A DNA stretch of 64,000 nucleotides from Ruminococcus sp. (GTDB taxonomy: Bacteria > Bacillota > Clostridia > Oscillospirales > Ruminococcaceae), in assembly GCA_019420505.1 (NCBI GenBank), contig JAHZHC010000012.1, positions 1 through 64,000 of the forward strand. The letters run 5' to 3'. Below, piece by piece: positions 41,600 through 50,777 of the stretch. Numbering within the stretch: the first letter of the stretch is position 1; each line of letters opens with the position of its first letter. The notes under the pieces are model-generated. The model did no database searches and was not told where the DNA came from. It saw nothing but the letters and a program-made list of their open reading frames with translations. A program made the position numbers and the translations under genes.

Positions 41600-41676
41600 T
41601 GGTCGGAGTGACGGGACTTGAACCCACGGCCTCTACCACCCCAAGGTAGCGCGCTACCAATCTGCGCCACACCCCG
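41600..41676 (-). tRNA. tRNA-Pro (anticodon GGG), CCA encoded
   Basis: The minus strand gives a 77-base cloverleaf: acceptor CGGGGTG/CACTCCG (one G-T pair), D-arm GCGC...GCGC, anticodon stem CTACC/GGTAG with loop TTGGGGT (anticodon GGG), T-arm GTGGG-TTCAAGT-CCCGT. It ends with discriminator A and genomic CCA. An integrase remnant lies on its 3' side. Confidence 0.95.
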
Positions 41677-41762
41677 ACAATCAATTCCAATAATGAATTA
41701 TACACTAATTGAAATCAATTGTCAAGTATAAATAGTATATTTTCATTCACTTTTATGACGAA

Positions 41763-43451
41763 CTATATAAAACACTTCGGTAAAATAACGGTAATTTCAG
41801 TTCCTTTGTTAATTTCACTTTTTATATCAATGCTTCCGTGATGATAGGCCACAATGTGCTTGACTATGGATAAACCTAATCCTGTTCCGCCTGTTTCCTT
41901 GGAGCGACTTTTGTCAACACGATAAAAACGTTCAAAAATCCTTCCCTGATCTTCTGTTCCTATTCCTATTCCATTATCCTTTACCGAGATAACAACTTCA
42001 TTTTTATTATCAATTACCTTAAGCCAGACATTTCCTCCATCGTTATTGTACTTTATAGCATTGTCTGTCAGATTAAGCAAAAGCTCGGTAATGTAATTGC
42101 AGTTGCCCTCTATTTCTGCAGGATCACCGCTTACATCCAGCGTGACATTGTGTTTATCCGCCTTGTTTTGCAGAAATTCTTGGACATCTTTTGCGGTTTC
42201 GAGGACGTTAATTCGTTCGGTTTCCTCAGATGTATGTTCCTCGATTTCCGACAGACGTATTATATCATTTATAAGCAGCAGCAAACGTTCGCTCTCACGA
42301 TATATAGTCCCACCGTATTTCTTTATGTCATCAGGAGAGGTAATTATTCCGTTTTCAAGCATTTCTCCAAAGCCTTTTATAGTAGTGAGCGGCGTCTTTA
42401 GCTCGTGTGAAACATTAGCAGAGAAATCACGTCTTATTTCTTCATTTTGTATGATTTCTGTAACATCAACTAAAAGTATGATTATTCCGTATTCTCCATT
42501 ATGGTCTGATTTGTTGATAAATACCCTGAAAAAACGGCTTTCTTCTTCTATAACACCTCTTACAGAATCTTTTTCATTCAGTGAATGCAACAGTTCCAAC
42601 AGCTTTTCATTTATTGTCATCTGTGTGATTTTTTTGTGATTATACTGGTCAGGGGAAAGCTTAAGCAGCTTTGCCGCACTTCTGTTTACCGATAAAACCG
42701 AATAATCTGAATCCAGTAAAATCATGCCTTCGACCATGTTGTCTGTGATCAGCGTTATCTTTTCTTTTTCTCTTTTCAGCTTGTTAATATTCTTGTTGAT
42801 TCGCTTTAACAGCATATTAACATTTTCAGCAATAGGTATAAGCTCTTCATATTCCGGGTTATAATTGCCCAGACTTTGATTGTCAGCGTCAATTTCTCTG
42901 ACAAGCCTGTTCAGAGGTTTTATTATGCATTCAGAAAGCTTTACTGAAATTATTGCAGTAACAACAATCAGGATACCTGTCAGGCTTATTAGTATAGGCA
43001 AAAGATTCAGAAAGAAAGAAATCAGACTGCTTCTTTCTCTTGCAAATCTAAGCACGCCGTCACCGTATTTTACAGCATAATAATATGTCGTTTTATCAAT
43101 AGCATTTGAAAAATGCGTCGATTCGCCGATGTTTTCCTCAAGCGCTTTTTTGACTTCCTCTCTGTCAAAATGATTTTCAAGATTTACGGCATCAGTTGTA
43201 TTGTCATAAATTACATTTCCGTTTTTATCTATGTACGTCAGTCTTACATCATATTGTAAAGCATTTTTGAGGTATTGATCGATCTGTTCGACTTCAAGTT
43301 CTTGCTGTACTATTATTTTTGCAACTGATTTCAGTTCGTTCTGCGCAGCGTTTTTATTGGAAATGTAGCTTATTCTGCCGATTATAACTGCAAAAACAAT
43401 CAAAACCAATGTTGAGGTCAAAGTCATAATTCTGAATATTTTTTTCTGCAA
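41763..43451 (-). CDS. phoR: PhoR-type sensor histidine kinase
   Basis: The ~562-residue kinase has an N-terminal membrane helix, an extracytoplasmic PAS/CACHE-like loop (residues ~30-150), a second helix (~155-175), HAMP, a PAS domain (~235-330; YSVLSVNRSAAKLL), HisKA with FSANVSHELKTPLTTIKGF (phospho-His) and HATPase with NLTDNAIKYN, DNGIGIG, and GTGLGLSIVKHI. The start is uncertain: I use TTG 43451, giving LQKKIFRI, typical of PhoR; a GTG at 43496 is also open and overlaps phoP. With the upstream phoP and nptA it should sense phosphate status. Confidence 0.88.
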   Translation of the reverse strand: MQKKIFRIMTLTSTLVLIVFAVIIGRISYISNKNAAQNELKSVAKIIVQQELEVEQIDQYLKNALQYDVRLTYIDKNGNVIYDNTTDAVNLENHFDREEVKKALEENIGESTHFSNAIDKTTYYYAVKYGDGVLRFARERSSLISFFLNLLPILISLTGILIVVTAIISVKLSECIIKPLNRLVREIDADNQSLGNYNPEYEELIPIAENVNMLLKRINKNINKLKREKEKITLITDNMVEGMILLDSDYSVLSVNRSAAKLLKLSPDQYNHKKITQMTINEKLLELLHSLNEKDSVRGVIEEESRFFRVFINKSDHNGEYGIIILLVDVTEIIQNEEIRRDFSANVSHELKTPLTTIKGFGEMLENGIITSPDDIKKYGGTIYRESERLLLLINDIIRLSEIEEHTSEETERINVLETAKDVQEFLQNKADKHNVTLDVSGDPAEIEGNCNYITELLLNLTDNAIKYNNDGGNVWLKVIDNKNEVVISVKDNGIGIGTEDQGRIFERFYRVDKSRSKETGGTGLGLSIVKHIVAYHHGSIDIKSEINKGTEITVILPKCFI

Positions 43452-43473
43452 AATATCACCGTTCCTTATCTTT

Positions 43474-44151
43474 TCACACCTTATATCCCACTCCACGGAC
43501 TGTCTTTATAAAATCCTCACATCCTGCCGATTCTAATTTCCGGCGCAAGGTTTTTATATGCATATCAACCGTTCTTGTTTCTCCTGCAAATTCATATCCC
43601 CAGACTTTTTCCATAAGTCTATCCCTGCTTATTACTATGGACTGATTTTTCATAAGATACATAAGAATTTCAAATTCCTTATATGTCAATATAACTTCTT
43701 TTTCATTACAGGTTACGATTCTTTTTGACGCATCCAAAGATAAATTGCCGATTACAAGCAACTCTGATTGTTCATCGGGCCTTTTGCTTCTTCTTAAAAC
43801 GGCTTTTATCCTCGAGAGCAGTTCCATTACACCAAAAGGCTTTGAAATATAATCATCGGCTCCCGATTCAAGTCCGGCAACCTTATCAAGCTCACTTGTT
43901 TTTGCGGTGAGCATTATAACAGGAATGCTTTTTAAAAGCATATCAGACTTAATTTTTCCCAATATAGTCATTCCGTCTTCATCGGGAAGCATAATATCCA
44001 GAAGGATAAGCGACGGAGCCTTTGTTTTTATTGCATCGTAAAATGGTTTTGCTTTTGAGAAAGCCGCAACCTCATATCCTCCTGCTTTTAAAGCGCAGGA
44101 AACCAGTTCACGAATTCCGTCATCGTCTTCTACGCAATATATCAGTGACAT
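43474..44151 (-). CDS. phoP: PhoP/PhoB-type response regulator
   Basis: The 225-residue OmpR-family regulator has the receiver with acidic pocket VEDDDG, phosphorylated Asp in LLDIMLPDEDG (~50-60) and conserved Lys of SKPFG (~103). The winged HTH includes VILTYKEFEILMYLMKN (~152-168) and RTVDMHIKTLRRKLE. AAGGAGG precedes the ATG. It follows nptA by 18 bases and overlaps the likely phoR upstream region. Confidence 0.92.
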   Translation of the reverse strand: MSLIYCVEDDDGIRELVSCALKAGGYEVAAFSKAKPFYDAIKTKAPSLILLDIMLPDEDGMTILGKIKSDMLLKSIPVIMLTAKTSELDKVAGLESGADDYISKPFGVMELLSRIKAVLRRSKRPDEQSELLVIGNLSLDASKRIVTCNEKEVILTYKEFEILMYLMKNQSIVISRDRLMEKVWGYEFAGETRTVDMHIKTLRRKLESAGCEDFIKTVRGVGYKV

Positions 44152-44169
44152 TTCAAATCCTCCTTTTTA

Positions 44170-45942
44170 TTATCCATTTTCCTTTGCAGGCAGCATATAT
44201 TTATCCAAATAAAATTCAACCCTGCTGTCAAAAGCCTTTCCGCTGTTTTTCAGTGTATTAATATATTCATGTGTATCAAAGCTTTCATCCTCTGCCTGTA
44301 TCAGGGTTACTGCAATATTGGAACAATGGTCTGAAACCCTTTCAAGATTTGTCAGAAGGTCTGAAAATATAAATCCCATTTCTATAGTACAGTTACCTTT
44401 CTGCAAACGCTTGATATGCCTGTTTTTAAGACGTGTCCTGAGCGTGTCAACTACTTCCTCCAACGGTTCGACGAGAACAGCTTGTTCCATACTTTGATTT
44501 TTAAATGCACAGACTGCTAAGTCCATAACTTCCTTGACAGCATCAGTGATTACTTCCAATTCTTTTCTGGCACTGTCTGAAAAAATAATTTGCTTATCTT
44601 TAATTTCCTTTGCATTTTCCATAAGATTTCTTGCATGATCTGAAATCCTCTCAAGATCGCCGATTATGTGAAGCAATGAAGCCACAGACTGAGAATCTCT
44701 TACAGACAAATCTGAACCAGAAAGCTTAACAAGATAAGTTCCCAGTTTATCCTCATACATATCTGCCAGAGCTTCGTTATTTTTAACAAGCTGGGCCTTT
44801 TCGTCATCAAAATTGCTTAAAAGTTCAATAGATTGGTTCAGAGTATTTTGTGACAGTTCAGCCATATCCATTGTTACGCTTCTGCATTGTTCAATTGCAA
44901 ATGACGGAGACTGAAGAAATCTGTCATCAAGAAATCTGAACTGATCTTTTTTATTCTTAGGTTCGCTGTCGTCCTTAATGGTAATATACGCAAGTTTTTC
45001 AAGCTGTTTAATAAACGGAAGAAGTACAAACGTGGTGGAAAAATTAAAAATAGTATGCACAACAGCAATATTTGCCGCACCCACTGTATCGTTAATAAAA
45101 GAAAAATCAAAGATTGCGTTGAGTCCGTAAAAAGCACATAAAAATAATACTGTTCCGATCACATTAAAATACAAATGAACAACAGCAACCCTTTTCGCCG
45201 GTTTGCTCGTTCCGATAGACGACAGGAGCGCCGTAACACAGGTCCCGATATTCTGTCCCAATATAATAGGTATTGCTGCACCGAATTTTATAGCTCCCGT
45301 CACAGACAATGCCTGCAAAATACCAACAGATGCCGATGATGATTGTATAATTGCAGTAAGCAGTGCTCCTGCAAGCACTCCCAATACCGGATTTGAAAAC
45401 AGTGTCAGTATATTTACAAATTCAGGTACGTCCTTTAGCGGCGCAACCGCTCCTGACATCATATCCATACCGAACATAAGCACCGCAAATCCAATCAGTA
45501 TGGTTGCTATATCATGTTTTTTATCATTCTTTGAAAAGGTCAGCAAACATACTCCTATTATTGCAAGTATAGGAGAAAAAGACGTTGGCTTAAGCATTTT
45601 TAATAAAAAGCTGTCTCCTTCAACGCCTGATAGGGATAATATCCATGAGGTTATTGTTGTGCCTATATTTGCTCCCATAATCACACCAATAACCTGATGC
45701 AGCTTCATTATTCCTGCATTAACAAAACCCACCATCATTACAGTGGTCGCAGATGACGATTGAATGACTGCCGTTACTGTCATTCCAAGCAGCACAGATT
45801 TTAAAGGATTTGATGTAAGCTTTTCAAAAATCTGTTCCAATCTGCCTCCGGCAAGCTTTTCAAGTCCTGAACCCATAACGTTCATTCCGTAAAGAAACAG
45901 TGCTAAACCTCCGACTAAGGTCAATACCATAAAAAAATCCAT
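44170..45942 (-). CDS. nptA: Na+/phosphate cotransporter with PhoU domain
   Basis: The ~590-residue transporter has two inverted repeats of the Na/Pi-cotransporter II family, each with a QSSSAT/QSSSAS motif (VIQSSSATTVMMVGF ~60; IIQSSSASVGILQ ~205). About eight membrane helices span residues 1-320. The C-terminal ~230 residues are a PhoU-like helical domain (DLERISDHARNLMENAKE; LERVSDHCSNIAVTLI) carrying two PhoU E/DxxxD repeats. The PhoPR genes follow. The start at 45942 is the ATG; a GTG four codons upstream overlaps the ribosome site AGGAG. A Pho box lies upstream. Confidence 0.9.
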   Translation of the reverse strand: MDFFMVLTLVGGLALFLYGMNVMGSGLEKLAGGRLEQIFEKLTSNPLKSVLLGMTVTAVIQSSSATTVMMVGFVNAGIMKLHQVIGVIMGANIGTTITSWILSLSGVEGDSFLLKMLKPTSFSPILAIIGVCLLTFSKNDKKHDIATILIGFAVLMFGMDMMSGAVAPLKDVPEFVNILTLFSNPVLGVLAGALLTAIIQSSSASVGILQALSVTGAIKFGAAIPIILGQNIGTCVTALLSSIGTSKPAKRVAVVHLYFNVIGTVLFLCAFYGLNAIFDFSFINDTVGAANIAVVHTIFNFSTTFVLLPFIKQLEKLAYITIKDDSEPKNKKDQFRFLDDRFLQSPSFAIEQCRSVTMDMAELSQNTLNQSIELLSNFDDEKAQLVKNNEALADMYEDKLGTYLVKLSGSDLSVRDSQSVASLLHIIGDLERISDHARNLMENAKEIKDKQIIFSDSARKELEVITDAVKEVMDLAVCAFKNQSMEQAVLVEPLEEVVDTLRTRLKNRHIKRLQKGNCTIEMGFIFSDLLTNLERVSDHCSNIAVTLIQAEDESFDTHEYINTLKNSGKAFDSRVEFYLDKYMLPAKENG

Positions 45943-46006
45943 AAACGATCTCACTCCTGATTATACAAAAATCATTGTCTAATTTAGTTTTAACATTGTT
46001 TCTGTA

Positions 46007-46060
46007 ATTATAATAAACAAATGTAAAATCACAAATCTTTTATTGTAAAATCCGAGTAAA
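46007..46060 (-). promoter_or_regulatory. Promoter of nptA with Pho-box-like array
   Basis: On the minus strand TTTACT (46055-46060), TTTACA (46044-46049), a degenerate AGATTT (46033-46038) and TTTACA (46022-46027) lie at exact 11-bp intervals; then nine bases and TATAAT (46007-46012). This matches the TT(A/C/T)ACA direct repeats and position of Bacillus PhoP boxes. Confidence 0.6.
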
Positions 46061-46388
46061 ATTATTCAATTGAAATAATCTTGCCGCAACAAAGTATATT
46101 TAAAGAAAATAAATCTTATTTTCTGATTTTATTTTACACTATTTTTTTCCCTTTGTGAATACCTATTTAAAAAAGCAGTTATTATTCAATATTCATAGAT
46201 TTTCTAACAAATTTTTGTTTTTATTAATCTTTGATTAAACTTAAAAAATTATCCAATATTAATCATGTAACAAGTCCGTAAATCATCTTATAAATATCAT
46301 ATTTTGTCATAAAAAATAATAGCGCATCACAATGTAGAATTTTAACACTTAAGCCAAAAAACTTAATCTGTTTTTTATTTAAAATCAC
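46061..46388. other. AT-rich intergenic region, no convincing gene
   Basis: Between the divergent nptA and SGNH genes lies ~700 bases of AT-rich DNA. A minus-strand frame at 46263-46493 has no ribosome site or family resemblance and I discount it. A plus-strand promoter lies at 46389. Confidence 0.5.
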
Positions 46389-46417
46389 TTGAAAAAAGTG
46401 TGATAGTGTGTTATGAT
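46389..46417 (+). promoter_or_regulatory. Candidate promoter of the acetylation cluster
   Basis: TTGAAA (46389-46394), 17 bases, TATGAT (46412-46417). It lies 240 bases before the SGNH gene, implying a long leader; no structure in that leader stands out. Confidence 0.4.
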
Positions 46418-46657
46418 ATTTATGATTAAAAAAGATATCCTGTGTAGATAACAATGTCAATTCTCCGTATGTCTTATTATCTATCTCCTGCATTGCATTT
46501 AACGCTGTAATGTTTTATTTGTCAGCTTTGCAGCATTAAAAACATACTCAGCCCAAGCCATATGAATTCTCACTCAAACGGCTAAGGAGATTTTGACAAA
46601 GCTATTATTTCGGATTTTTGTGTACTTTTCAGAAAGGAATGACAGTGAGAACAAAAA

Positions 46658-47539
46658 ATGAGAGAACAAAACAGAAAAACGATCAGATTAAAACGTGCAA
46701 AGCTGCAGCAGCTGCTTATCTCTTTAAGCTGTCTGTTTCTTTTGGTATTTGCATTCGGGTGGATAATTAACCTTACAGTTAATACAAATAATATCAGTGT
46801 GGATAACAACTCGTCACGTGCTGTAGGCGTAAACGTTAAATCAAATGAAAGCAAAGAAGATGAAAGCGGGTCAAAATCAGATTCAGCAAATAAGTCCGAT
46901 AACAGTGAGGATGAAAATTCCGGTTCTGAGTCGGATTCCTTCTCTGACAGCGACAGCAGTAAAGAGGCTGAGGACGATGACTTTGCAGACGCCGCATTTA
47001 TCGGAGATTCACGTACTGTAGGACTTCAAATGAATACGGACAAGCCAAAAGCAAGCTTTTATGCTTCAATCGGTCTTAATATCAGTACTGCTTTAACGGA
47101 CAGTGCAATAACGCTGGATAACGGGAATAACGGTACAGTAATGGACGCTATGAAAGAAAGACAGTTCGGACGTATTTATATAATGTTCGGGATCAATGAG
47201 CTTGGCTGGCCTTATCCTGATGTTTTTGAAGAAAAATATGAGAAGCTTATCAAGCAGATAAAAAAGGTACAGCCGGATGCTAAAATCTATGTCCAGTCTA
47301 TTCTTCCGGTTTCATATCTTGCTGCAAATACAAACGCTGTGTTTACTAATGAAAATATAAACAGCTTCAATAAATATGTTAAACAGGCAGCAGATAATAC
47401 AGATTCAATCTATCTTGATGTCGGTTCGCATTTTAAGGACGAAAATGGATCTCTGCCGGTTGAAGCGTCAACAGACGGAATTCATCTTATAAGAGAATAT
47501 TGCCTTGAATGGATGGATTATCTCGCAGACAACTCATAA
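46658..47539 (+). CDS. Membrane-anchored SGNH/GDSL-type hydrolase
   Basis: The 293-residue protein has a basic cytoplasmic N-terminus, one membrane anchor (LLISLSCLFLLVFAFGWII, ~19-37), a low-complexity Ser/Asp/Glu linker (~62-108) and an outer SGNH domain. Catalytic motifs are FIGDSRT (Ser118 in block I), FGINELGWP (block III Asn) and DGIHL (Asp273, His276 near the end). It probably removes or transfers acetyl groups on a surface polymer. AAAGGAATG precedes the start. It begins a cluster with DUF4358, MBOAT and DHHW genes. Confidence 0.82.
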   Translation: MREQNRKTIRLKRAKLQQLLISLSCLFLLVFAFGWIINLTVNTNNISVDNNSSRAVGVNVKSNESKEDESGSKSDSANKSDNSEDENSGSESDSFSDSDSSKEAEDDDFADAAFIGDSRTVGLQMNTDKPKASFYASIGLNISTALTDSAITLDNGNNGTVMDAMKERQFGRIYIMFGINELGWPYPDVFEEKYEKLIKQIKKVQPDAKIYVQSILPVSYLAANTNAVFTNENINSFNKYVKQAADNTDSIYLDVGSHFKDENGSLPVEASTDGIHLIREYCLEWMDYLADNS

Positions 47540-47578
47540 ACAATTATTATATATAAACAAAAGAAAGGATTTTTTACT

Positions 47579-48085
47579 ATGAATTTTAAAAGAACACTAT
47601 GTCTCGCTTTAACACTGACAACAATCTGTTGTGCAGGACTTACTTCATGCGGAAACAATGATAATGATAACAGCAGTAAAACAGAAAATGTTGCTGCGTC
47701 AGTTTCAGTTGACGTAATCTCTGTCGCTGATAAGCTTAAAAGTGAAATTGAATATAAAGATTCATTAAATGAGCTTTCAACTGATATGGTTCAGAAATTG
47801 TTTGGACTTGCTGCTGATACAGATTACGTTAAAGGTAAAGTCTATGTGGGATCGGGCGGAGCAACCGCAGAAGAAGTCGCTTGCTTTGAAGCAAAGGATG
47901 CCGACAGTGCTGCAAAAATTAAAACAGCTTTGGAAAACAGAATTGAATCACAAAAAAAAGCTTTTGAAAATTATCAGCCTCAGGAAATGACTAAGCTTAA
48001 CAGCCCTGTTCTCGTTGTTAGAGATAATTATGTCATGATGTGCATCTCCGATGACAATTCAAAGGCAGAGAGTATCATAGGCTGA
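47579..48085 (+). CDS. DUF4358 lipoprotein
   Basis: The 168-residue lipoprotein has a signal peptide with lipobox GLTSC (Cys24) and a Asn/Asp-rich linker, then a DUF4358 domain: DVISVADKLKSEIEYKDSL (~42-60), EVACFEAKDADSAAKIKTALENRI (in parts, ~99-122), VLVVRDNYVMMCISDD. The family recurs beside MBOAT/SGNH acetylation genes in Clostridia; its function is unknown. AAAGGA precedes the ATG. Confidence 0.8.
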   Translation: MNFKRTLCLALTLTTICCAGLTSCGNNDNDNSSKTENVAASVSVDVISVADKLKSEIEYKDSLNELSTDMVQKLFGLAADTDYVKGKVYVGSGGATAEEVACFEAKDADSAAKIKTALENRIESQKKAFENYQPQEMTKLNSPVLVVRDNYVMMCISDDNSKAESIIG

Positions 48086-48133
48086 TTCTATATTAAAAAC
48101 AGACTTAACTTATCGACAGGAGAATAAAAGTTC

Positions 48134-49549
48134 ATGCTTTTCAGTAGTATCACATTTTTATTTGCATTTTTGGCATTGGTGTTAATACTGTATTTTATCG
48201 TCCCACGCAAAATGAAAAACCTTGTGCTTCTCGTCTTCAGCCTGGTTTTCTATGCTTGGGGCGAAGCTGTATATATAATCTTAATGCTGGCTTCCATCGC
48301 TGTTGCTTATGTCACAGGAATATTTGCTGACAAACAAAAAGAAAATGCCTCTCCGAAAGCGGCTCTTGCGTCGGTTATTATAGCTGTATTCTGGAATATC
48401 GGTCTTTTGCTGTTTTTTAAGTATACAGACTTTTTTATTTCAAACGCAAACAGTATGTTCGGTTTCAGTATAAAGCTTTTGGGTCTTTCACTGCCCATCG
48501 GTATATCTTTTTATAGTTTTCAGGCGCTTTCTTATGTAATAGACGTTTATCGGGGAGAAATAAGGGCACAGAAAAATATTATAACCCTTGCAACCTATGT
48601 ATCCTTGTTCCCTCAGCTTATTGCCGGCCCTATCGTCAGATATCAGACAATTGAACAGCAGCTTATGTACAGAAAAGAATCTGCCGAACAGTTTGCTGAC
48701 GGAGTAAAACGCTTTGCTGTAGGTCTTGGAAAAAAGGTTATTCTCGCTAATAATATCGGATTTCTTTTTTCAGAAATTTCCGGCGCACCCCAATCAGATC
48801 TCAGCGTAACTGCAAGCTGGCTGGGTATTTTGGCGTATACCTTCCAAATTTATTTTGATTTCAGCGGCTATTCAGATATGGCAATAGGTTTAGGAAAAAT
48901 GTTCGGTTTTGATTTTCTCGAAAACTTCAACTATCCTTATATCTCAAAATCTATTACAGACTTCTGGCGCAGATGGCATATATCTCTTTCTACCTGGTTC
49001 AGGGATTATGTATATATTCCCCTTGGCGGAAACAGAAAAGGTCTTCCACGTCAGTGTCTTAATATTATGATAGTCTGGTTTTTAACCGGATTTTGGCACG
49101 GAGCAAACTGGAACTTCATGATCTGGGGAATCTATTTCGGTGTAATACTTCTTTTAGAAAAGCTCTTCCTTTTGAAGGCTTTAAATAAAATACCGGCGCT
49201 TATACAGCATATATACGCACTTGTACTTATAATAATCGGATGGGGTATATTCGCTTTTGAAGATACAACCGCACTTTTGAATAACTTTAAAAATATGTTC
49301 TTTATAAGCGGTCTGCCGTTAATTAACAGCAAAGCCTTACTGTGGATTACACAGTATGCCGTAACATTTATTATCCTTATTATTGCTTCAACACCTTTGC
49401 CCAAAAAAATCGGCGAAAAGCTATCTGTTAAAATCCCTGCATTATATAACTGCGTTATCGATCCACTTATAACTCTGGGTCTGCTCGTTATCTCAACAGC
49501 ATACCTTGCAAGCAATTCCTTTAATCCGTTCTTATATTTCAGATTTTAA
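48134..49549 (+). CDS. MBOAT family O-acyltransferase (AlgI/DltB-like)
   Basis: The 471-residue multi-pass enzyme has about 11 membrane helices. Signatures are FDFSGYSDMAIGLGKMFGFD (~244-263), ITDFWRRWHISLSTWFRDYVY (in parts, ~276-296) and the catalytic-His region WFLTGFWHGANWNFMIWG (~316-333). AlgI-like proteins move acetyl groups across the membrane to extracellular polysaccharide or teichoic acid, working with SGNH-type partners. The next gene (DHHW) is the expected partner. Confidence 0.92.
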   Translation: MLFSSITFLFAFLALVLILYFIVPRKMKNLVLLVFSLVFYAWGEAVYIILMLASIAVAYVTGIFADKQKENASPKAALASVIIAVFWNIGLLLFFKYTDFFISNANSMFGFSIKLLGLSLPIGISFYSFQALSYVIDVYRGEIRAQKNIITLATYVSLFPQLIAGPIVRYQTIEQQLMYRKESAEQFADGVKRFAVGLGKKVILANNIGFLFSEISGAPQSDLSVTASWLGILAYTFQIYFDFSGYSDMAIGLGKMFGFDFLENFNYPYISKSITDFWRRWHISLSTWFRDYVYIPLGGNRKGLPRQCLNIMIVWFLTGFWHGANWNFMIWGIYFGVILLLEKLFLLKALNKIPALIQHIYALVLIIIGWGIFAFEDTTALLNNFKNMFFISGLPLINSKALLWITQYAVTFIILIIASTPLPKKIGEKLSVKIPALYNCVIDPLITLGLLVISTAYLASNSFNPFLYFRF

Positions 49550-49583
49550 TGCAACTACCTAAGCGAAAGGATCAGACATCTTC

Positions 49584-50732
49584 ATGAAAAAGTATGAAAA
49601 ATTACGATGTAAAATATTAATTGCTGTGTTTCTTATTTTCATCTTCGGTTTTGCAGCAGCAGGATTGATCTGTGAAGACAGGGATTTTTCTGAAATGGAA
49701 AACCGTAATCTTGCACAGTTCCCGGGGTTTTCTTTTGAAAAGCTGAAATCAGGTAACTTTACAGGCGGCATAGAAAGCTATATGTCAGATCAGGTCTTTT
49801 TAAAGGATCAATTGGTGTCACTGAAAACCGATTGTGAGAGAGCTGTGCTTAAAACATATCAGAACGGTGTTTATTTCGGAAAAGACGGATATTATCTTCA
49901 GCAATACACCGAAAATTTATTACAGATAGATAAAAATATAAATTATATAAACGATTGGGCAAAAAAAATTCAACCTGATATCCCTATAGACTTTATTCTT
50001 GTTCCAAATGCAGTCAGCGTGCTTGAGGATAATTTACCGCAATTTGCAGTAAACGATAAACAGACAGATTCACTAAAACATATTGAAAATACCTTGTCAG
50101 ACAGAATTTCGCTGTTAAATGCTTATGAACCTTTGAGAAATAAATCCGATAAAGGAGAACAGGTTTTCTATAAAACGGATCACCATTGGACGGATGCCGG
50201 AGCAAAAGCTGTATTTGATGCTTATTGGGCCGAAAAAAATGAACCTGAATCAGATATAAGCTTTGATAATACAATAAAGCGTAACGATTTTTATGGAACG
50301 CTTTATTCAAAAGCACCATCTGCCTTTGCGAAGCCTGATACAATGATTTTACCCAATCACAGCGGCTCAGTACATCATGTGGAATATGTAAAGGAAGGCA
50401 AAACTGCCGAATCCCTTATCGATGAAAGCTTTTTGGATAAGAAAGATAAGTATGCCGCATTCCTTGGCGGTAATTTTGCAAGAATAAATATAAAATCTGA
50501 TAACAGCACCGTAAATGAAAAAGTTCTTATTTTAAAGGATTCATATGCAAATGCTATGATGCCTTATCTCGCTAATCAATATTCCGATTTAATAGTGGTT
50601 GATATGAGATACTATCATTTTGAGGAACAAACAGTTTCTGAGCTAGTTAAAAACGAAGATATCGACCGTGTTATAATGATATATAATATGGACTTTATTA
50701 ATTCAGATGATAATTTTTTGTGGTTAGAATAA
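49584..50732 (+). CDS. DHHW-family (AlgJ/AlgX-like) protein
   Basis: The 382-residue protein has an N-terminal membrane anchor (CKILIAVFLIFIFGFAAAGLI) and an outer SGNH-type domain. The MENRNLAQFPGFSFEKL segment (~36-52), YKTDHHWTDAGAKAVFD (the DHHW motif, ~194-210), and LILKDSYANAMMPYLA (nucleophile-like Ser in block) are typical of DHHW/AlgX proteins that acetylate polysaccharide with MBOAT. It ends the cluster; a strong bidirectional terminator follows. Confidence 0.88.
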   Translation: MKKYEKLRCKILIAVFLIFIFGFAAAGLICEDRDFSEMENRNLAQFPGFSFEKLKSGNFTGGIESYMSDQVFLKDQLVSLKTDCERAVLKTYQNGVYFGKDGYYLQQYTENLLQIDKNINYINDWAKKIQPDIPIDFILVPNAVSVLEDNLPQFAVNDKQTDSLKHIENTLSDRISLLNAYEPLRNKSDKGEQVFYKTDHHWTDAGAKAVFDAYWAEKNEPESDISFDNTIKRNDFYGTLYSKAPSAFAKPDTMILPNHSGSVHHVEYVKEGKTAESLIDESFLDKKDKYAAFLGGNFARINIKSDNSTVNEKVLILKDSYANAMMPYLANQYSDLIVVDMRYYHFEEQTVSELVKNEDIDRVIMIYNMDFINSDDNFLWLE

Positions 50733-50737
50733 AAGAA

Positions 50738-50767
50738 AAACCTTTCGGTTGTTCCGAAAGGTTTTTT
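50738..50767. terminator. Bidirectional terminator between DHHW and NUDIX genes
   Basis: AAACCTTTCGG-TTGTT-CCGAAAGGTTT with TTTTTG on the plus strand and TTTTTC on the minus strand. Confidence 0.9.
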
Positions 50768-50777
50768 GTTTGATATT

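Noticed and set aside
46263..46493. Minus-strand ORF of 76 codons in the nptA/SGNH gap
   Set aside because: AT-rich composition, no ribosome site, no family resemblance, and it sits under plus-strand promoter sequence.
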